DNA of 5,414 nucleotides from Comamonadaceae bacterium (GTDB lineage Bacteria > Pseudomonadota > Gammaproteobacteria > Burkholderiales > Burkholderiaceae_C), in assembly GCA_947371775.1 (NCBI GenBank), contig CANBQX010000136.1:1-5414 (forward strand). The letters are read 5' to 3'. The notes beneath the pieces were generated by a model. The model did not search any database. It was not told the origin of the DNA and worked only from the letters and a program-made list of their open reading frames with translations. Shown here one piece after another: positions 1-5,414 of the stretch (its first letter is position 1; each line of letters opens with the position of its first letter). The translations under genes were made by a program, and so were the position numbers.

Positions 1-1514
1 CGCTTGGGGCGGGGCGCATCGTCGCCAGCGGTGTCGGTCAAAGGTGCTGCATCACCGGGCGCCGACGAAGCGCTGCGTGCTGCGGGTGCACCCTCGGGTG
101 CGGGCGCACGCTGCACCTTGGGGCTGCGCGCGCGTTTTTGGGTTTCCTGGCGAACCTGGTCCACCAGGTCTTCGCGCAGCTGGTCGTCGCCGGTGCTGAA
201 CTCTTGCCACCAGTCGCCCAGGGCTTCGTCCACTTCGCCAATGTCAGCGCGCAGGCGCATGAAGTCAAAGGCCGCGCGGAAGCGCTCTTGTTGCACCAGC
301 CCAAAGGGGGCACTGCCCACGCGTTTTTCAAAGCGCGGCTGCATCATCCAAATCTCGCGCATATCACCGGCGAGCTTGCCCCGGCCGGAGACATCGCCAA
401 TGCGGGCGTTGAACACATCGTCAATCGCGTCTTGCAATGCCGGGTGCGAATGCTGGCGTTGCTCCAGGCGCGCCGCCCAACCGTCACGCACATCCGCCCA
501 CAGCACGCAGGCCAGCAAGAAGCTGGGTGCGACCGGTTTGCCTTCGCCGACACGGCGGTCGGTGTCTTGCAGGGCCGCGTTGACAAAGGGCGATTCCGCA
601 CGCTCCACCACCACGTCGAGCAAGGGGTAAATGCCTTTTGTCAGACCCAGCTTGCGCAACTGCGCAATCGACGCCAGCGCGTGACCGGTCTGCAGCAGCT
701 TGAGCATTTCGTCGAACAAGCGGCTTTGCGGCACATCGGTCAGCAGCGGCAAACACTTGGCAATCGGCGCGGCGGTTTTGGGGTCGAGCTTGAAGCCCAA
801 GCCGCTGAGCTTGGCGCCAAAGCGCACCGCGCGGATGATGCGCACCGGGTCTTCGCGGTAGCGCACGGCCGCGTCACCAATCATGCGCAGGGTGCGGTTT
901 TTGGCGTCTTTGAGGCCTTGGTGGTAGTCGACCACGATTTGCGTGGCCGGGTCGTAATACATGGCGTTGATGGTGAAGTCGCGCCGCACCGCGTCTTCTT
1001 CTTGCGGGCCCCACACGTTGTCGCGCAGCACGCGTCCCGTAGAGTCCACCGCGTGCTTCAGACCCGCGAGCTCGCTTTTGCTGGTCTTCTCGTTGCCCGC
1101 CACTTGCTCGGCCGCCGCATTGTCCAAATAAGCACGGAAGGTGGAAACCTCAATCACCTCGTGCTCGCGACCGCGCCCATAAACCACATGGACGATGCGA
1201 AAGCGCCGACCGATGATGAAGGCGCGGCGAAACAGGCTCTTGACTTGCTCGGGCGTGGCGTCGGTGGCTACGTCAAAGTCTTTGGGGCGCAAGCCCAGCA
1301 GCAGGTCGCGCACCGCGCCGCCCACGATGTAAGCGACAAAACCGGCGTCTTGCAAAGTGCGCACCACATTGATGGCGCGGTCGTCGACCAGGCTCACATC
1401 AATGCCGTGGGCGCTGACGGGTACCTCGACCCGCTTACCAAAGTTTGGTTTGCCCGCCGTTGCGGCGGCACCGCCCGGGAGTCCGAGCAGCTTGCTGATG
1501 AATTTTTTGATCAT
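1..1514 (-). CDS. pcnB: Poly(A) polymerase I (PAP I), C-terminus cut by window edge
   Basis: This enzyme adds 3' poly(A) tails to RNA from ATP, marking transcripts for exonucleolytic decay. My translation from the ATG at 1514 gives 504 residues with no stop before the left edge. Visible in order are the class II nucleotidyltransferase motif IVGGAVRDLLLG (63-74), the metal-binding pair D79/D81 in KDFDVAT, the stretch GRRFRIVHVVYG (102-113) followed by EVSTFR (122-127), then RRDFTINAMYY (177-187) and the neck helix RYREDPVRIIRAVRF (218-232). The GRRFR...EVSTFR segment is typical of PAP I rather than the CCA-adding enzyme. The N-terminus is basic (MIKKFISK). After about residue 455 the protein becomes a basic, Ala/Pro-rich, probably disordered tail, already longer than the roughly 460-residue E. 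coli enzyme. It is the last visible gene of the leftward cluster, 34 nt after the phosphatase gene; folK often follows pcnB in related genomes but lies outside the window. The start is supported by AAGGA just upstream and by the conserved reading from residue 1. Confidence 0.95.
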   Translation of the reverse strand, partial: MIKKFISKLLGLPGGAAATAGKPNFGKRVEVPVSAHGIDVSLVDDRAINVVRTLQDAGFVAYIVGGAVRDLLLGLRPKDFDVATDATPEQVKSLFRRAFIIGRRFRIVHVVYGRGREHEVIEVSTFRAYLDNAAAEQVAGNEKTSKSELAGLKHAVDSTGRVLRDNVWGPQEEDAVRRDFTINAMYYDPATQIVVDYHQGLKDAKNRTLRMIGDAAVRYREDPVRIIRAVRFGAKLSGLGFKLDPKTAAPIAKCLPLLTDVPQSRLFDEMLKLLQTGHALASIAQLRKLGLTKGIYPLLDVVVERAESPFVNAALQDTDRRVGEGKPVAPSFLLACVLWADVRDGWAARLEQRQHSHPALQDAIDDVFNARIGDVSGRGKLAGDMREIWMMQPRFEKRVGSAPFGLVQQERFRAAFDFMRLRADIGEVDEALGDWWQEFSTGDDQLREDLVDQVRQETQKRARSPKVQRAPAPEGAPAARSASSAPGDAAPLTDTAGDDAPRPK

Positions 1515-1517
1515 AGG

Positions 1518-1522
1518 TCCTT
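1518..1522 (-). promoter_or_regulatory. Ribosome binding site of pcnB
   Basis: AAGGA on the minus strand (1522 to 1518) lies only 3 nt before the ATG at 1514. That is close spacing, but it is the only purine-rich Shine-Dalgarno-like sequence near this start, and it supports choosing the ATG at 1514. Confidence 0.5.
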
Positions 1523-1546
1523 GTGGCGCATGCGCTGTTGTGGCGC
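1521..1546. repeat. 9-bp direct repeat in the phosphatase-pcnB gap
   Basis: The 9-mer TTGTGGCGC occurs at 1521-1529 and again at 1538-1546 (plus-strand reading). The perfect 10-bp palindrome GCGCATGCGC lies at 1526-1535, overlapping the first copy. Together they fill most of the 34-nt spacer upstream of pcnB and touch its Shine-Dalgarno sequence. The repeat is directly visible. Any function is unknown, and chance is plausible in GC-rich sequence. Confidence 0.5.
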
Positions 1547-1548
1547 GC

Positions 1549-2262
1549 TTAGCCTGCGGCGCCACTGTCGGACGCGGTGTTGAAGAGTTCGAGTATGCGC
1601 CATCCCCGGGCTTGGGCAATGGCGCGCAGTGGATCGTCCGGGTTGGTGGCGACGGGCACGTTGGCTTTTTCCAGGAGCGGAAGGTCGTTGATGGAGTCGG
1701 AATAAAAGGTGCTGTGCACGTCGGCCCAGCCCCATCCGCGCTCGGCAAGCCAGGCCTCCACGCGCTGCACCTTGCCTTCGCGAAAGCTCGGAATGCCACG
1801 CACTTCGCCGGTAAACCAGCCGGTGCCGCCGGGACGGGTGTCGCGCTCGATGTCCACCGCCATCAGCGCGTCGGCGCCAAAGGCCTTGGCGATCGGGCCG
1901 GTTACGAATTCATTGGTGGCGGTGACCACGATCACGGTGGCGCCTTCAGCTTTGTGCTCTTGCACCAGTTTCAGTGCCTGGGGCTTGATGGCGGGCTGCA
2001 CCACGGTGCGCATGTAGTCGGCATGGGCAGCCAGGCTCCGGGCCTCGCCCTGGCGCACAAAGGCGGCCGTGGCAAAACGGGCGTACTCGTAAATATTCAA
2101 AGTGCCTGCTTTGTACTGGGCATAAAAAGCATCGTTCTGGCGGGTGAATTCGACGGGGTCGGTCCAGCCCCGCGCGGCCGTGAACTGGCCCCAGGAGTAG
2201 TCCGAGTCAATCGGCAACAAGGTGTGGTCCAGGTCAAATAGGGCCAATTTCGGCAAGCTCAT
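1549..2262 (-). CDS. HAD-IB family phosphatase (phosphoserine phosphatase-like)
   Basis: A cytosolic haloacid dehalogenase-superfamily hydrolase of 237 residues, expected to cleave a phosphomonoester through an aspartyl-phosphate intermediate with Mg2+. All four HAD motifs are present: motif I FDLDHTL (nucleophile D10, acid/base D12), motif II VVTAT (T114), motif III lysine K164 in FREGKVQRV, and motif IV YSDSINDLPLL (D189, D193). The region between motifs I and II (about 20-100) is the size of a C1 helical cap, as in the SerB-like IB subfamily. The substrate cannot be read from the sequence; phosphoserine, histidinol phosphate or another small phosphate ester are all possible. The ATG overlaps the hda stop by 4 nt (ATGA at 2262-2259), and GGAG lies 5 nt upstream inside hda (2271-2268), so translation is probably coupled to hda. 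No signal peptide or membrane segment is seen. Confidence 0.9.
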   Translation of the reverse strand: MSLPKLALFDLDHTLLPIDSDYSWGQFTAARGWTDPVEFTRQNDAFYAQYKAGTLNIYEYARFATAAFVRQGEARSLAAHADYMRTVVQPAIKPQALKLVQEHKAEGATVIVVTATNEFVTGPIAKAFGADALMAVDIERDTRPGGTGWFTGEVRGIPSFREGKVQRVEAWLAERGWGWADVHSTFYSDSINDLPLLEKANVPVATNPDDPLRAIAQARGWRILELFNTASDSGAAG

Positions 2263-2939
2263 GCGTTCTCCAGCATTGATTTCACAAGGGGGATGGTCAG
2301 CGCGCGCTGGGTTTGCAGCGCGTAGCGGTCCAAGGTATCGAGCAGCTGCATCAGGCTGCCCAGGTCGCGGCTGAAGCGGCGCAGGGTGAAGTCCATCACC
2401 TCGTCGCTCAGTGCCAAGCCGCGCGCATCGGCCGCCTGGCGCAGTGCTACTCGGGTTTGCGCATCGCTGAGCAAGTCCAAGCCCAGCACATGGCCCCAGC
2501 CCAAACGGGTGCGCAGGTCTTCCCGCAAGGTCAAAAGCGTGGGGGCCACAAGCCCTGCGGCAAGTACCGGACGCTGCAAGGTATGGGCCTGCACAAACCA
2601 GCTGAATGCGAGCTGCTGTTGGGCGGGGGTGTAGCCATCGACGTCATCCAAGACAACCGCCGCCCAGCGTTCGTCAAAGGTGCAGGCCTCGCCGGTGTGC
2701 GCATCCATGCGGCCTACGCCATGCCCTTGCGCGCTCCATTGGTCACAAGCGGCTTGCAGCAAATGGCTCTTGCCACTGCCTTGCGGGCCCCACAGGTAGG
2801 CCGTCAAAGGGGCATGGCCCGCGACTTGCGGGCTAAGCCAGCTTTGGAGCTGCTCCACCACCGCAGCGTTGGGGCCGGTGAAAAAATTATCGAAAGTAGG
2901 GACCGGGACCAGGCCGATGTCCAAAGCGATTTGCTGCAT
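2259..2939 (-). CDS. hda: DnaA regulatory inactivator Hda
   Basis: A DnaA-homologous AAA+ protein without a DNA-binding domain. In E. coli, Hda-ADP bound to the DNA-loaded sliding clamp stimulates ATP hydrolysis by DnaA, preventing re-initiation. This copy has 226 residues, close to the 233 of E. coli Hda. The N-terminus carries a clamp-binding-like hexapeptide, QIALDI (3-8). The Walker A is canonical, GPQGSGKS (51-58), and the Walker B is VVLDDVD (95-101). R145 in DLRTRLGWG (141-149) matches the arginine finger of the family, and SRDLGSL (190-196) carries the sensor II arginine R191. The C-terminal ALTIPLVKSML resembles the end of other Hda proteins. It starts 9 nt after the permease stop with no clear Shine-Dalgarno sequence, so expression probably depends on read-through or coupling from upstream, and it overlaps the phosphatase start by 4 nt. 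The small size and the clamp motif argue against DnaA itself or DnaC-type loaders. Confidence 0.94.
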   Translation of the reverse strand: MQQIALDIGLVPVPTFDNFFTGPNAAVVEQLQSWLSPQVAGHAPLTAYLWGPQGSGKSHLLQAACDQWSAQGHGVGRMDAHTGEACTFDERWAAVVLDDVDGYTPAQQQLAFSWFVQAHTLQRPVLAAGLVAPTLLTLREDLRTRLGWGHVLGLDLLSDAQTRVALRQAADARGLALSDEVMDFTLRRFSRDLGSLMQLLDTLDRYALQTQRALTIPLVKSMLENA

Positions 2940-2948
2940 GCTGGCGCG

Positions 2949-4043
2949 CTAGCGGTGGCCCGGGCCACGTCCTTGGTACAGACCGCTGGCCAGGTAGCCT
3001 GTGCGCACACGCCGTATGGCCACCAGCAGCACGGCGCTGACCGGCAGCGCCACCAAAATACCGACAAAACCAAACAGCTCGCCAAAGGCCAGCAAGGCAA
3101 AAATCACGGCCAAGGGGTGCAAACCAATGCGCTCGCCCACCAGACGTGGCGTCAGAAAAAAGCTCTCCAGCACTTGGCCACAGCCAAACACCACCGCCAC
3201 CATCAGCACCGCATGGGTTGCACCGCCCGTATTGGCGAACTCCAACAAGCCCGCCAGCAGCGCCAGCACCAGGCCCAGACCGAAGCCGAGATAGGGCACG
3301 AACACGGCCAGGCCGGTAAATGTGCCAATCGGCACCGCGAGGTCCAAGCCGAAGAGGCCCAAGCCGATGCTGTAGTACACCGCCAGCACCCCCATGACGA
3401 TCAACTGGCCGCGCAGGTATTCACCCAGCACCTGATCGGCCTCCAGCAAAAAGCTATCGGTGGCGGAACGCAAGCGTGGCGGAATCAATTCGCGCAGGGT
3501 GCGCATAAAGCGCTCCCAATCCATCAGCAAGTAAAACAGGGCCACCGGTATCAACACCACATTGCCCAGCACTGCAACGGCGGCACTCCCGCCCAATTTG
3601 ACCGAGGACAAGACGGAGCTGAGCGAATCTTCAAAATTGGCGTTGAGGTAAGTCATCACAAAGGTCTTGATGCTGGCCAGATCCAGGCTGAGTTTGATGC
3701 CCAGTTTGTGCAGCAGCGGTTGCACCGTCAGGTTGACCTTGTCCAAGAAGATGGGCAATTGATCGCGCATGGCAGGAAGCTCTTTGACCAAGATCGGCAC
3801 CACCAACAGCACCAAGCCCAGCGCCAGCACCACAAACAGCAGCTCGACCACCACCACCGCCAGCACGCGCGGGACACGGCCTTGCAGCGCGGCATCCAAG
3901 GTATCCACCAGCGGGGTCAGCGCGTAGGCCAGTACCGCCGCCACGATGAATGGCGCCATCACGGGCGCCAAAAACCACAGCATCAGCAGGAAAATTCCGG
4001 CGATTGCGGCCCACGCGGCCAAACTTTTCTGCGCATCGGTCAC
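2949..4043 (-). CDS. AI-2E/PerM family inner-membrane protein
   Basis: A polytopic membrane protein of 364 residues, the usual family length (PF01594-type). Hydrophobic segments occur around 11-46, 59-85, 150-175, 212-232, 236-265, 275-293 and 308-345. A soluble segment with amphipathic character (about 88-148) follows the second hydrophobic region. Family hallmarks are VFVPYLGFGLG (247-257) and the C-terminal block from ESFFLTPRLVGERIGLHP (293-310) into LAFGELFGFVGILVALP (318-334). The family includes the E. coli AI-2 exporter TqsA and various putative permeases, some linked to Na+/H+ antiport. The substrate here is unknown, and the family name should not be read as proof of autoinducer transport. 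The start is a GTG at 4043, supported by GGAG 5 nt upstream and by the short MTDAQKSLAAW leader before the first membrane segment. It is the first gene of the leftward cluster and is divergent from purM. Confidence 0.92.
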   Translation of the reverse strand: MTDAQKSLAAWAAIAGIFLLMLWFLAPVMAPFIVAAVLAYALTPLVDTLDAALQGRVPRVLAVVVVELLFVVLALGLVLLVVPILVKELPAMRDQLPIFLDKVNLTVQPLLHKLGIKLSLDLASIKTFVMTYLNANFEDSLSSVLSSVKLGGSAAVAVLGNVVLIPVALFYLLMDWERFMRTLRELIPPRLRSATDSFLLEADQVLGEYLRGQLIVMGVLAVYYSIGLGLFGLDLAVPIGTFTGLAVFVPYLGFGLGLVLALLAGLLEFANTGGATHAVLMVAVVFGCGQVLESFFLTPRLVGERIGLHPLAVIFALLAFGELFGFVGILVALPVSAVLLVAIRRVRTGYLASGLYQGRGPGHR

Positions 4044-4048
4044 GAGGA

Positions 4049-4052
4049 CTCC
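4049..4052 (-). promoter_or_regulatory. Ribosome binding site fixing the GTG start of the permease gene
   Basis: GGAG (minus strand, 4052 to 4049) is followed by a 5-nt spacer and then GTG at 4043-4041. No ATG occurs in frame near the expected N-terminus until residue 21, inside the first membrane segment, so this site decides the start. Confidence 0.6.
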
Positions 4053-4097
4053 AAGGTGGAACGGGGTGAGCCCGTAAAATCAGGGCTTGATTCTATC

Positions 4098-4117
4098 GGG
4101 CAGCCCTTCGGGAGCCC
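4098..4117 (+). other. Possible hairpin over the purM Shine-Dalgarno sequence
   Basis: GGGC (4098-4101) can pair with GCCC (4114-4117). After a small internal loop, CCC (4104-4106) can pair with GGG (4110-4112) around a TTC loop. The likely purM ribosome binding site GGGAG (4110-4114), 12 nt before the ATG, would be held inside this stem. The structure is short and interrupted, so it may be incidental to the GC content. Confidence 0.3.
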
Positions 4118-4126
4118 CAACTCTTC

Positions 4127-5203
4127 ATGACCTCACCATTGACCCCCACCACCCCCCTGTCCTACAAAGCCGCAGGCGTGGACATTGACGCGGGCGATGC
4201 CCTGGTCGAACGCATCAAGCCCCTGGCCAAAAAAACCATGCGCGAAGGCGTGCTGGCCGGCATTGGCGGCTTTGGCGCGCTGTTTGAAGTGCCCAAACGC
4301 TACCAGGAACCGGTCTTGGTCAGCGGCACCGACGGCGTGGGCACCAAGCTCAAGCTCGCCTTTGAATGGAATATGCACGACACCGTGGGCATCGATCTGG
4401 TGGCCATGAGCGTGAACGACGTGCTGGTGCAAGGCGCGGAACCCTTGTTCTTTCTGGACTACTTTGCCTGCGGCAAGCTCGATGTGGACACGGCCGCAGC
4501 GGTGATCGGTGGCATCGCCAAGGGCTGCGAACTCTCGGGCTGCGCGCTGATTGGCGGCGAAACCGCGGAAATGCCAGGCATGTACCCCGCGGGTGAATAC
4601 GACCTGGCAGGCTTTGCTGTGGGCGCCGTAGAAAAGTCCAAGATTTTGACCGGCCAGCACGTGCGCCCAGGCGACGTAGTGCTGGGCCTGGCCTCGCACG
4701 GCGTGCACAGCAACGGCTTTAGCCTGGTGCGCAAATGCATTGAGCGCGCTGGTGCCAACACGCCCGCCACGCTGGACGGCAAGCCCTTCAAACAAGCGCT
4801 GATGGAGCCCACCCGCCTGTACGTGAAAAACGTGCTCGCGGCCCTGGCCGCCCACCCGCACAGTGACGCCAACGGCGGCATCAAGGCCCTGGCCCACATC
4901 ACCGGTGGCGGCCTGCTGGAAAACATTCCCCGCGTGCTGCCCGAAGGCTGCGCCGCCGTGCTGCAAAAAGGCAGCTGGCCGCAAACCGAATTGTTCGCCT
5001 GGCTGCAAGCGACTGCCGGCATTGACGACATCGAGATGAACCGCACCTTCAACAACGGCATTGGCATGGTCGTGGTGGTGGATGCTGCAGCAGCGGCGGC
5101 GTGTGCGGCAAGCCTGCGCGCAAGCGGTGAGCAGGTGTTTGAAATTGGTGCGATTGCCGCGCGCGGCGATGGCGCAGCGGTGCAGGTGGTGGGGGCTGCA
5201 TGA
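4127..5203 (+). CDS. purM: Phosphoribosylformylglycinamidine cyclo-ligase (AIR synthetase)
   Basis: This is the fifth step of de novo purine synthesis: ATP-dependent ring closure of FGAM to 5-aminoimidazole ribonucleotide, in the cytosol. The 358-residue length suits the family, which is about 345 residues. Signature blocks are SYKAAGVDIDAGDALVERI (12-30), the nucleotide-binding SGTDGVGTKLK (66-76), DLVAMSVNDVLVQGAEPLFFLDY (90-112), IGGETAEMPGMY (142-153), SHGVHSNGFSLVR (190-202), EPTRLYV (227-233), HITGGGLLENIPRVLP (257-272) and FNNGIGM (308-314). The N-terminal half matches the PurM ATP-binding AIRS domain and the C-terminal half the second AIRS domain. An Ala-rich run (320-328) is a mild local oddity. 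The start is the ATG at 4127, with GGGAG at 4110-4114 at a rather long 12-nt spacing. The stop codon overlaps the start of the next gene by 4 nt (ATGA). All motifs are intact and the enzyme should be functional. Confidence 0.98.
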   Translation: MTSPLTPTTPLSYKAAGVDIDAGDALVERIKPLAKKTMREGVLAGIGGFGALFEVPKRYQEPVLVSGTDGVGTKLKLAFEWNMHDTVGIDLVAMSVNDVLVQGAEPLFFLDYFACGKLDVDTAAAVIGGIAKGCELSGCALIGGETAEMPGMYPAGEYDLAGFAVGAVEKSKILTGQHVRPGDVVLGLASHGVHSNGFSLVRKCIERAGANTPATLDGKPFKQALMEPTRLYVKNVLAALAAHPHSDANGGIKALAHITGGGLLENIPRVLPEGCAAVLQKGSWPQTELFAWLQATAGIDDIEMNRTFNNGIGMVVVVDAAAAAACAASLRASGEQVFEIGAIAARGDGAAVQVVGAA

Positions 5204-5414
5204 ACCCCGAAGAGCGCTATACCAGCTTCGCCGACTTCTATCCCTTTTATTTGGAGGAGCACGCCAACCGCGTGTCGCGCCGCCTGCACTTTGTGGGCAC
5301 CAGCATTGCGGCAGTGCTCTTGGTCACTGCGCTGCTGAATGCGGCGCCAGGCTTGATCGTGGTGGCGCTTTTGCAGGGCTATGCGTTTGCATGGGTCGGG
5401 CACTTCTTTTTTGA
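5200..5414 (+). CDS. Mpo1-like (DUF962) small membrane protein, C-terminus cut by window edge
   Basis: The ATG at 5200 overlaps the purM stop in an ATGA. The frame is open for 71 codons to the right edge, so the gene is partial and could be missed by ORF callers. The protein begins MNPEERYTSFADFYPFYLEE, followed by HANRVSRRLHFVGT (21-34). It has two hydrophobic segments, about 31-49 and 51-67, and ends in GYAFAWVGHFFF (60-71), where the next codon begins GA and would fit Glu of an HFFFE motif. The spaced histidines H21, H30 and H68 match the DUF962/YGL010w family, whose yeast member Mpo1 is an Fe2+-dependent dioxygenase in fatty-acid alpha-oxidation. Bacterial members are usually about 100-110 residues, so roughly a third is missing here. 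Bacterial function is not established. A G-rich stretch just before the ATG may serve as a weak ribosome binding site, and coupling to purM translation is likely. Confidence 0.82.
   Translation, partial: MNPEERYTSFADFYPFYLEEHANRVSRRLHFVGTSIAAVLLVTALLNAAPGLIVVALLQGYAFAWVGHFFF

Larger units (their letters stand above)
4044..4126. promoter_or_regulatory. Divergent promoter region between the permease gene and purM
   Basis: This 83-nt gap separates two divergent starts and must hold, or overlap, the promoters of both transcription units. On the plus strand, TAAAAT (4075-4080) is a good -10 match for purM, but no convincing -35 lies 16-18 nt upstream. On the minus strand, TAGAAT (4095 to 4090) is a good -10 match toward the permease, with TTGGGG (4120 to 4115) as a weak -35 at a long 19-nt spacing. 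The candidates are sequence matches only. I see no E. coli-type PurR operator and no riboswitch-like architecture. Confidence 0.4.

Noticed and set aside
138..1583. 481-codon plus-strand open frame across pcnB
   Set aside because: It is in antisense codon register with pcnB, whose minus-strand product shows every PAP I motif. The plus-strand product shows no recognisable domain.
1357..2241. 294-codon plus-strand open frame across the phosphatase gene and the start of pcnB
   Set aside because: It is antisense to a HAD phosphatase with all four catalytic motifs, and it crosses two real genes and their spacer.
2313..4130. 605-codon plus-strand open frame antisense to hda and the permease gene, ending at the purM start
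   Set aside because: Over the permease gene it lies exactly in antisense codon register, so Leu CTG reads as Gln CAG and Val GTG as His CAC. This explains its Gln/His-rich, domain-free composition. It stays open because TTA, CTA and TCA codons are rare on the coding strand.
4229..4235. Run of seven A in purM as a possible programmed slippage site
   Set aside because: The run encodes two Lys codons plus the first base of the next codon in a conserved part of PurM. There is no downstream stimulatory structure or useful alternative frame that I can see.
4133..5008. 291-codon minus-strand open frame across purM
   Set aside because: It is in antisense register with purM, a fully conserved gene. 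The product is Gly/His/Gln-rich without a recognisable domain.
4459..5403. 314-codon minus-strand open frame spanning the end of purM and the Mpo1-like gene
   Set aside because: It lies opposite two genes with clear family motifs. Its Ser/Pro/Ala-rich product looks like a composition shadow.
1..5414. Search for CRISPR repeats, insertion-sequence ends, tRNA/rRNA genes, toxin-antitoxin pairs or phage genes
   Set aside because: None was seen. The genes are packed housekeeping genes and the three complete gaps are only 34, 9 and 83 nt.

Overview
The window is an ordinary, densely packed chromosomal housekeeping segment from a high-GC betaproteobacterium. It most likely comes from Burkholderiales, perhaps a member of the Comamonadaceae. 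That placement is inferred from GC-rich codon use, the character of the proteins, and the gene neighbourhood (purM divergent from an AI-2E-type permease, then hda, a HAD-IB phosphatase and pcnB), which I recall as a common Burkholderiales arrangement. No mobile element, CRISPR array, tRNA, rRNA or phage signature is visible.

Layout. Four genes read leftward (minus strand) from a divergent promoter region at 4044-4126. They are an AI-2E/PerM-family membrane protein (GTG start, 2949-4043), hda (2259-2939), a HAD-IB phosphatase (1549-2262) and pcnB (from 1514, running off the left edge). The junctions are a 9-nt gap, a 4-nt ATGA overlap and a 34-nt gap, with no terminator-like structure, so the four probably form one operon. 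Two genes read rightward from the same region: purM (4127-5203) and, overlapping it by 4 nt, the start of a small Mpo1-like (DUF962) membrane protein cut by the right edge (5200 onward). There is no gene-free stretch longer than 83 bases.

Roles. PurM makes the imidazole ring of purines. Hda works with the sliding clamp to inactivate DnaA-ATP after initiation. PcnB adds 3' poly(A) tails that speed RNA decay. The permease-like protein, the phosphatase and the Mpo1-like protein have family-level assignments only. Apart from possible co-transcription, nothing in the sequence shows that these genes act in one pathway.

Hunt result: I found no convincing undescribed system. The points most worth checking are the Mpo1-like gene translationally coupled to purM, the canonical P-loop in Hda, the long low-complexity C-terminal tail of PcnB, and possible leader structures upstream of purM and pcnB. 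Several very long antisense open frames (up to 605 codons) are composition artefacts. They lie exactly in codon register with the real genes and stay open because TTA, CTA and TCA codons are rare here.
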